Position numbers and translations under genes: made by a program. From contig NZ_JACCKX010000001.1 of assembly GCF_013423955.1 (NCBI RefSeq), forward strand, positions 1,798,001 through 1,862,000: 64,000 nt of DNA, in the 5' to 3' direction. The DNA comes from Ottowia beijingensis (GTDB lineage Bacteria > Pseudomonadota > Gammaproteobacteria > Burkholderiales > Burkholderiaceae_C). The notes below the pieces were generated by a model. The model did not search any database, was not told the DNA's origin, and saw only the letters and a list, made by a program, of their open reading frames with translations. The first letter of the stretch is position 1. Each line of letters opens with the position of its first letter. Of this stretch, positions 58,832 to 64,000 are shown one piece after another.

Positions 58832-59690
58832 GCCGCAGGCTTTCCAGCATGGCAACCACCCTGATCAGAACCGCCACGAACAGAACGCGCAACCTGTCGA
58901 AGAAGCCAATGTCTTGATTCGACAGGATCCAGCCGACCGCCTGCCATGCTGACCGCTGTTTGGCCAGAGCGGCGGTACCGGCATGGGCCAAGCCAAGCTG
59001 GCGCAAGGATCTTCTACCCGCCACCACCCGTCGCGCCTGCTTCATGGCACTGCGCAGGCTGGATCGGGCCGGGGTCATCACGACGGCCTCCGGCGTGTAA
59101 CACACGGCAAAGCCCTGTTTCGTCGCGCGCCAGCACCACTCCCGGTCGCCGCCAGAGAGCAATCGCTCCTCGAAAGGGCCTGTCGCGTCGAACTGCGCAC
59201 GCGTGCAGAAAAGATTGGCCGTGGCGGTAAAGCCCTTTTCCTTCACGTTGCTGTCCTGCCCGAACCCCATCAGTTGCTGGTACATCGCCACGGCCGTCGG
59301 CTTGCTTTCGGGCGTGAACAAAACCTCGCCGCCCACGATGCGGCCACCGTTGCCCGCCAGCAGCGCGGCATGGCCCGCGCGGAGCCAATCGGGCGCCGGC
59401 AAGCAGTCCGCATCGGTAAACGCCAGGCCATCCGCGCTCGATGCACGGACACCGGCATTGCGCGCCGCGTAGGAACCCGGCGTTTCATGGCGTACCAGCT
59501 TGACCGGGAATGGCAGCGCCGCAGCCACCTCGATCGGCGGTGTGGAACCGTTGTCAACCACGATCACCTCGAAGGCAGACGTATCCGGTTGCTGATCAGC
59601 CAGCCGTTGCAGGCAACGCGTCAAACCTTTCAAGTCGTTGAAGACCGGAATGATCACGCTGATCTGGGGAACGTGTTCGGAGAGATTCAT
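58800..59690 (-). CDS. Glycosyltransferase family 2
   Basis: This 296-aa GT2 has the GT-A signature ISVIIPVFNDLKGLTRCLQR, VIVVDNGSTPP, YAARNAGVRAS and the metal-binding FTDADCLPAPDWL, then the GGDREWCWRATKQGF region. A C-terminal hydrophobic segment (FDRLRVLFVAVLIRVVAM) may anchor it. The ATG at 59690 overlaps the flippase stop by four bases. The frame is intact. Confidence 0.88.
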   Translation of the reverse strand: MNLSEHVPQISVIIPVFNDLKGLTRCLQRLADQQPDTSAFEVIVVDNGSTPPIEVAAALPFPVKLVRHETPGSYAARNAGVRASSADGLAFTDADCLPAPDWLRAGHAALLAGNGGRIVGGEVLFTPESKPTAVAMYQQLMGFGQDSNVKEKGFTATANLFCTRAQFDATGPFEERLLSGGDREWCWRATKQGFAVCYTPEAVVMTPARSSLRSAMKQARRVVAGRRSLRQLGLAHAGTAALAKQRSAWQAVGWILSNQDIGFFDRLRVLFVAVLIRVVAMLESLRLMLGGKPERL

Positions 59691-60957
59691 CGGGAAGTCT
59701 TGCGGGCGTGCATGAAGATGAGGAACGTCGCCATCAAGCCGATGAACTCGGCCGCAAGCTTGGCCTCGGCTGCGCCTGTCACGCCATTGGCAGGCACCAG
59801 CACCAGGGCGGCAACGACGAACACCCCCGTCGTGAGAATGTCGGAAAAGGAACGGCGCCAGGCCCGGTCGCTGGTGGTGAGCAGGCTGCCCACCAGTTGC
59901 CGAAAGCCATTGAGCGGTACCCAGAACGCCAATATCGCCACAAGCGCACCGCCGGCCTCGAACCCCGGCCCCAGCCAGCGGACGAGGTAAGGCGCCGCCA
60001 GCAGGCTGACAAGCACGCAGATCACCCCATAACCCGCGAATGCCATGGCATAGCGACGCAAGAACTGCATGTGGCCTGGCCCGATGGCCGTTCCCAGTGC
60101 GAACAAATGGTGGCTGCGGGACTGGATTAACGCACCGAACGGGATGGCAAAGGCCGCCATGATGCGCGTCGTGGCCGAATAGATGCCCGTCTGGTCGGCG
60201 GAAGTCAGACGGTACACGGCCAACTTGTCCGCCTCGCCTGCAAGGCTGTTCACCAGGTTCGATCCGGCGTAGGCCACGCTGTAATCCGGCGTCAGCACCG
60301 CCCGCAAGCGCGGGCAGGCGGGCCATGGCAGCCATGCACAGGCCAGCAAGATCGCCAGGACGCAAGCTGCGGCCATTGCCAGCAATACCCAAAGGGCAAA
60401 TGCGCCGACATCGGGAGCGGCACCCCGCCACAAAAGCACAGCCGCCACCAGGAACCGCGCCACCGCTGGCAGGCTCTGGATCAGGGCGCCCATGCGATAA
60501 CGCGCATGCGCAATGAAGGCATAACCCACGGCAGAGATAAGCGGCACCAGCAACAGCTCGGCAATGCCGATTGGAACCAAGGCATCGGCGAACAGCGGGC
60601 CGGACAGCCATTGACCCGCAAAAAGCGCGTAGGCGCACAAGATCAGCAGCCCGCTGGCCACATGCCGCGCCAGGCATGCACCCCAAGCCTGGGGAACACC
60701 GCCGCGTCCCGCGATGCAAGCCGCACCAGGCCAATCCCGCTGCCCAAGCCCACCAGCGTGGCCCCAATGGCCGCCAGTGCCACTGCGGTGGCCAGCGCGC
60801 CATACCCACCCGGCCCCAGCAGCCGCGTGCCGGCGAACAGATACAGCGTCAACAAACCCACCCGCATCAACTGGGAGGCCACCACGAACAACTGCGGGCC
60901 ATCCAGTGCGCGGCGAAGAAACTGCCGTAGCGCTTCCGCGCCCATGCGGTGCGTCAT
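59687..60957 (-). CDS. Oligosaccharide flippase (Wzx/MATE-like), frameshifted
   Basis: This is a polytopic membrane protein of about 423 aa. Its N-terminus (60643-60957) reads MTHRMGAEALRQFLRRALDG and YLFAGTRLLGPGGYGALATA. After a break near 60690 the main part continues with many hydrophobic segments, AYAGSNLVNSLAGEADKLAV, TSADQTGIYSATTRIM and LAFWVPLNGFRQLVGSLLTT. This is the polysaccharide biosynthesis/flippase family that moves lipid-linked glycans across the inner membrane. Its start and stop overlap its neighbours by four bases each. Confidence 0.82.
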
Positions 60958-61843
60958 GCGGACTGCGCAGCGAATGCAAACACCGCCGCATAGTGGCGAT
61001 CCTCGAACTCGGCGACCGGCTCCAACTGGTAGTGTTTGCTGCGCCCGGCGCGGGTGAGCAAGCGGTGCAGCGAGCCCAGCCCGATGCGGGATGCGCGAAT
61101 GGCCTGAAATCCCGATACCCGGCATCTTCCAGGAAGGCGCGGACCAGTTGACCTTCGGCAGGATGGCGAACCTCGAAGCAGATCACCGGGTGATCGCGCT
61201 GCAAACAGGCCGCCAAACCTTGCAAGGCCGGCAGCTCCGCCCCTTCGACATCGATCTTGATCAACGTGACGCGCTCGCCGGGCTCAAGCACCCTGTCCAG
61301 CACATCGTCGCCACGCATCAACTGCACGGCCACCCGGCCAGGCGCATCCATCGCCGAGGCGCCATCTGCCGCCAGCTCAAGCGTGCCGCTGTTATCGGGC
61401 CGCTGCTGTTGCAGGACGCCATCCCCCACGTGCGCGCTCAATGCCATCTCCATCACCTGCAAGTTGCTGCAGCCGTTCAGCAGGGCATTGGCGCGCAAGG
61501 CCGCTGCCATGACCGGGTGGGGTTCAAAGGCAACAACGCGCGAGAAGCTGCGAGCCATGCTGACGGCATGGTTGCCGATATTGGCGCCAATATCGAGCGC
61601 GACACCCGCGCTGCGCCCAGCACCTGCCGCGACGGCATCGATGGCCGCCAGCACCTCCGGCTCATAGGCACCCTGGGTACGTATCCGGCGGCCGATGACG
61701 TCGTTGTCCAGCGTGAACAGGCGGATGCGGCGCTGGCCTGCACCCAACTCCAGCTTGCGCGAAACCCACATCCGAAGACGGCCTGCGAAGAATCTGAGAT
61801 AGGGAATGGACAGTACAGGCTGTCCGGTTGAAAGTGCGTTCAT
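60954..61843 (-). CDS. FkbM-family methyltransferase, frameshifted near C-terminus
   Basis: The SAM-binding site is visible in AGVALDIGANIGNHAVSMAR and [18 protein letters not shown]; the FkbM core continues VTLIKIDVEGAELPALQG and HPVICFEVRH. At about 61100 (near GCGGGATGCGCG) the frame shifts and the protein ends AFAAQSA with a stop at 60954. Restored length is about 296 aa. It probably O-methylates a sugar of the polysaccharide. The ATG at 61843 overlaps the upstream GT4 stop by four bases. Confidence 0.84.
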
Positions 61844-63090
61844 GGTTGGCGGTTTTCCTTCTCGATCATCGCGAGCAGGCCAAGGTAGTCGGCCTCCATC
61901 CGCCCAAGGCTTTGCGCTGCCGCGCGCGCCGTCGTCACCCGTTGCCAAGCCTCGGGAGTGGCCTGGACAAGTGCGGAATGTAGGGCTTCACAGAGACCAG
62001 AAGCGTCGAACCCGGTTGCCACAGCACCGCCCGGCCCGATGGTGTCGGCCAAGCCACCGCTCGGGCAGCCCACGACGGGGATGCCGCAGGCCATCGCCTC
62101 GATGGCCACGCGCCCAAACGCTTCTTGCGATTTGTCCAGTCCAATCTGCGACGGCATCAGCAGGACGTCCGCCCGAACCATGGCGTCAGGCATTTGCCCA
62201 TACGGAAGGAGGGATGGCCCTTCCACCACCGCTTCAAGCCCCAGTTCGGCGACGAGGCGCTCAAGCACAGGCTTCTGCGGCCCGTCGCCCACCAGACAAA
62301 GCCGGGCGTCGTATTCAGGGTGGCGCTCGCGAAAAAGCGCCAATGCCGACAGCGCCACGTCGGCGCCTTTGGTTGGCACCAATCGACCGACGAACAACAG
62401 CCTCAGTGGGCGCGGCCATTCGCGTCCACGCATGGGCGAGCAGAACCTGCCCGTATCCACACCCATCGTCACGCGGTGGACGTTCATCGATGTGTGGGCG
62501 GCGATGCGCCTGGCCATGAAATCGCTGTGCACGATGGCATGGCCAGACCCTAGCATGACGCGCAACGACCACCAGCCGTACCGATGCGGCAGGGCGGTGG
62601 CATCGTGACCGTGAAAGTTGACCAACAAGCGCCGCTTCCAGCCGGGGCAGGCCAGCAGCGCCACGATGCCGTTGTTGGCGAAATGGGCATGCACGGCATC
62701 CCAGTCACCAGCCGCAGCAGGCGTGTCCATCAGGCGCGCCGCGTGCCAGGCGCAGCGAAGCAGCAGGAGGCTGAGGGCGCAACGGGGGTTTGCCAGCATG
62801 ACCCCGGCAAGATTCCTGAAAGCGCGCAGCGACCACCGTGGCGCCTCGTGTAGCTGAATCCGATCGTTGGGCAACTGCAGGCGCTCGGCTGCCGCCGTGT
62901 CCACCTTTCGCGCGATCAGCGTCACGTGCACGCCGTGCCTGGCAAGGCCCAGCACATGATCGAGAATGAAAGTCTGGGAAGGCACGGGAAAGGCGTCGAC
63001 GAGCACCAGCACGCATGGGTTTTTTCGATCCGCTCGCCATTCGACATCGTTCTGCGGCTCCGGGGGCAAGAAAGCCGACTGGTCGCTCAT
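61840..63090 (-). CDS. Glycosyltransferase family 4 (WcaL/AmsK-like)
   Basis: This 416-aa enzyme has PVPSQTFILDHVLGLARHGV near the N-terminus, VHAHFANNGIVALL, VNFHGHDATALPHRYG and the GT4 C-terminal motifs RLLFVGRLVPTKGADVALSA and EAFGRVAIEAMACGIPVVGC. The FPVPSQTFI start and the HFA, FHGHD motifs fit the colanic-acid WcaL/AmsK type. The frame is intact and overlaps both neighbours by ATGA. Confidence 0.88.
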   Translation of the reverse strand: MSDQSAFLPPEPQNDVEWRADRKNPCVLVLVDAFPVPSQTFILDHVLGLARHGVHVTLIARKVDTAAAERLQLPNDRIQLHEAPRWSLRAFRNLAGVMLANPRCALSLLLLRCAWHAARLMDTPAAAGDWDAVHAHFANNGIVALLACPGWKRRLLVNFHGHDATALPHRYGWWSLRVMLGSGHAIVHSDFMARRIAAHTSMNVHRVTMGVDTGRFCSPMRGREWPRPLRLLFVGRLVPTKGADVALSALALFRERHPEYDARLCLVGDGPQKPVLERLVAELGLEAVVEGPSLLPYGQMPDAMVRADVLLMPSQIGLDKSQEAFGRVAIEAMACGIPVVGCPSGGLADTIGPGGAVATGFDASGLCEALHSALVQATPEAWQRVTTARAAAQSLGRMEADYLGLLAMIEKENRQP

Positions 63091-64000
63091 GGGGTCATAC
63101 CGCCGTCACGAGGCAAGGCGCTCTGCAGCAAACCTGCGTAACGCGCAGCCACCTGATCCCAGCCTAGGTGGCTCACAAGACGCCCACGCGCCTCCTGGGC
63201 CTGGTTCATCGATGCGGTGGGATCAGCCAGCATCTGCACGATGCGTGCGGCCAACGCCCGTGTGTCGCGCACATCGATGCGCCAGCTCTCGGCAAGCACA
63301 TCGCTGACAGCGGGCACGTCACCGGCCAGCACCGGGCAGCCGCAACCGATGGCCTCCACCAGCACCAGGCCCAGCCCTTCCTGGTCGCCGGATTCCGCCC
63401 TCACAAAGGGCGCGACAAACAGCGCCGCGCGCCGGTACAGCGCGGGCAAATCCTTTGCGCCACCGCGCCCAGAAAGCGCACCGCATCCTGCAAGCCCAGT
63501 TCGTGCACCTGCGCCTTCAGCCGCTCTTCGTCCGGCCCGAAGCCGGCAATGCTCAGCGTCACGTCGGGCCGTTCGCGCAACACGGCGGGCAAGGCGTCCA
63601 GCAGATAGCGCAGCCCCTTCTTCTCGACCAGACGGCCCACAAACAGCAGCTCGCTGCGCGAGCGCTGCACCGCAGCGTCGGGCACAAAGCGCCCGGCCAT
63701 GTCTACGCCCATCGGCACCACAGACACCTTTGAAACATCTGCGCCCAGCGCTGCCACGGCATCGCGCATGGCGCGGCTCACCACCGTCGCCGCCTGCGCC
63801 TGGCGCAGCACCAGGCGTTTAAGCGCCTGCATGGGCCCGCTGCGCAGCGCGTACAGGTCGGCGCCATGCGAAGTCACCAGAAACGGCCGACCCAGCCCGG
63901 CGGCGATCAGCCCCTGCGGAACCAGCCAATGCGCATGGACCACGTCCACCTTCTCGCGCCGGCACAAGCGCCACGCGCACCAGGCCTGCATCAGAACAAA
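63087..64000 (-). CDS. Glycosyltransferase family 4, 5' partial, frameshifted
   Basis: The gene continues past the window; the first in-frame ATG at 63991 is probably internal. Motifs: KVDVVHAHWLVPQGLIAAGL, LVTSHGADLYALRSG, ELLFVGRLVEKKGLRYLLDA and ESGDQEGLGLVLVEAIGCGC. A break at about 63455 (TTTGCGCCACCGCGCC) separates GAVAQ from LPALYRRAALFVAPF. Its stop overlaps the next GT4 start. It is the most upstream gene seen of the minus-strand polysaccharide operon. Confidence 0.84.

Noticed and set aside
58800-60809. A 669-aa fusion of membrane protein and GT2
   Set aside because: The first half is an out-of-frame reading of the flippase gene; the GT2 has its own ATG at 59690 with an ATGA overlap.
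59687-61948. A 753-aa methyltransferase-flippase fusion
   Set aside because: Two genes joined by a one-base frame error; the real stop of the methyltransferase overlaps the flippase start at 60954-60957.

Overview
The window is high-GC DNA from a betaproteobacterium, most likely a member of the Comamonadaceae (Burkholderiales). The support is indirect: two Bug-type (TctC) solute-binding genes, a DUF3717/DUF1289 protein, a manganese-riboswitch TerC gene, and the intergenic repeat families seen here. No rRNA or tRNA gene was seen, so species is not resolvable.

Layout. (1) 1-11.27 kb, chromosomal backbone: a secreted S8 protease (5' end outside the window), a Tat-signal L,D-transpeptidase, an M23 endopeptidase, a Bug solute-binding protein, a DUF4230-like protein, a DUF3717 protein, a yybP-ykoY riboswitch with its TerC gene, a small holin-like membrane protein, a BepA-like M48 protease and moaC. 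(2) 11.27-48.53 kb, a mobilisable genomic island of about 37 kb inserted in the 3' end of moaC. It is bounded by an exact 34-bp direct repeat lying inside moaC coding sequence. The left end carries a replacement moaC 3' end plus the tyrosine integrase; the right end carries the displaced moaC 3' end. Cargo in order: a Druantia type III-like pair (druE, druH) split by a complete IS3-family element; an IclR-regulated catabolic operon (Bug protein, acyl-CoA ligase, citryl-CoA lyase-like, two SDRs); a two-gene Lamassu-like system; a type I restriction-modification operon with an extra unknown gene; a recombination module (glycine zipper, DUF932, YqaJ, RDF-like protein); a DUF3223 protein; a MobA/MobL relaxase; and a DUF3987 protein. 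(3) 48.8-56.0 kb, a mosaic region: one full O-antigen ligase-like gene plus two copies truncated at the same point, two full Uma2 nuclease genes plus three scraps, two VapBC-type toxin-antitoxin pairs, an orphan duplicated antitoxin and an orphan HigA-like protein. Several module joints carry a shared sequence containing GATCTGACCCC. (4) 56.2-64 kb, a surface-polysaccharide locus: a UDP-sugar dehydrogenase, three GT4 glycosyltransferases, a GT2 glycosyltransferase, an FkbM methyltransferase and a flippase. The minus-strand genes are chained by 4-bp ATGA overlaps.

Reading frames. Many genes, including housekeeping ones, are broken by single-base indels, and wherever the site can be located it is usually a run of four or more identical bases (CCCC, GGGGG, AAAAA). 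Collinear protein homology continues across each break. I read most of these as probable homopolymer sequencing errors and give full spans for such genes. True remnants (insertion-sequence scraps, truncated O-antigen ligase and Uma2 copies, an AlbA_2 fragment) are marked as pseudogenes.

Taken together, the island joins three anti-phage systems with a small catabolic operon on an element that has its own integrase, relaxase and recombination genes, placed between moaC and the neighbouring O-antigen ligase gene.
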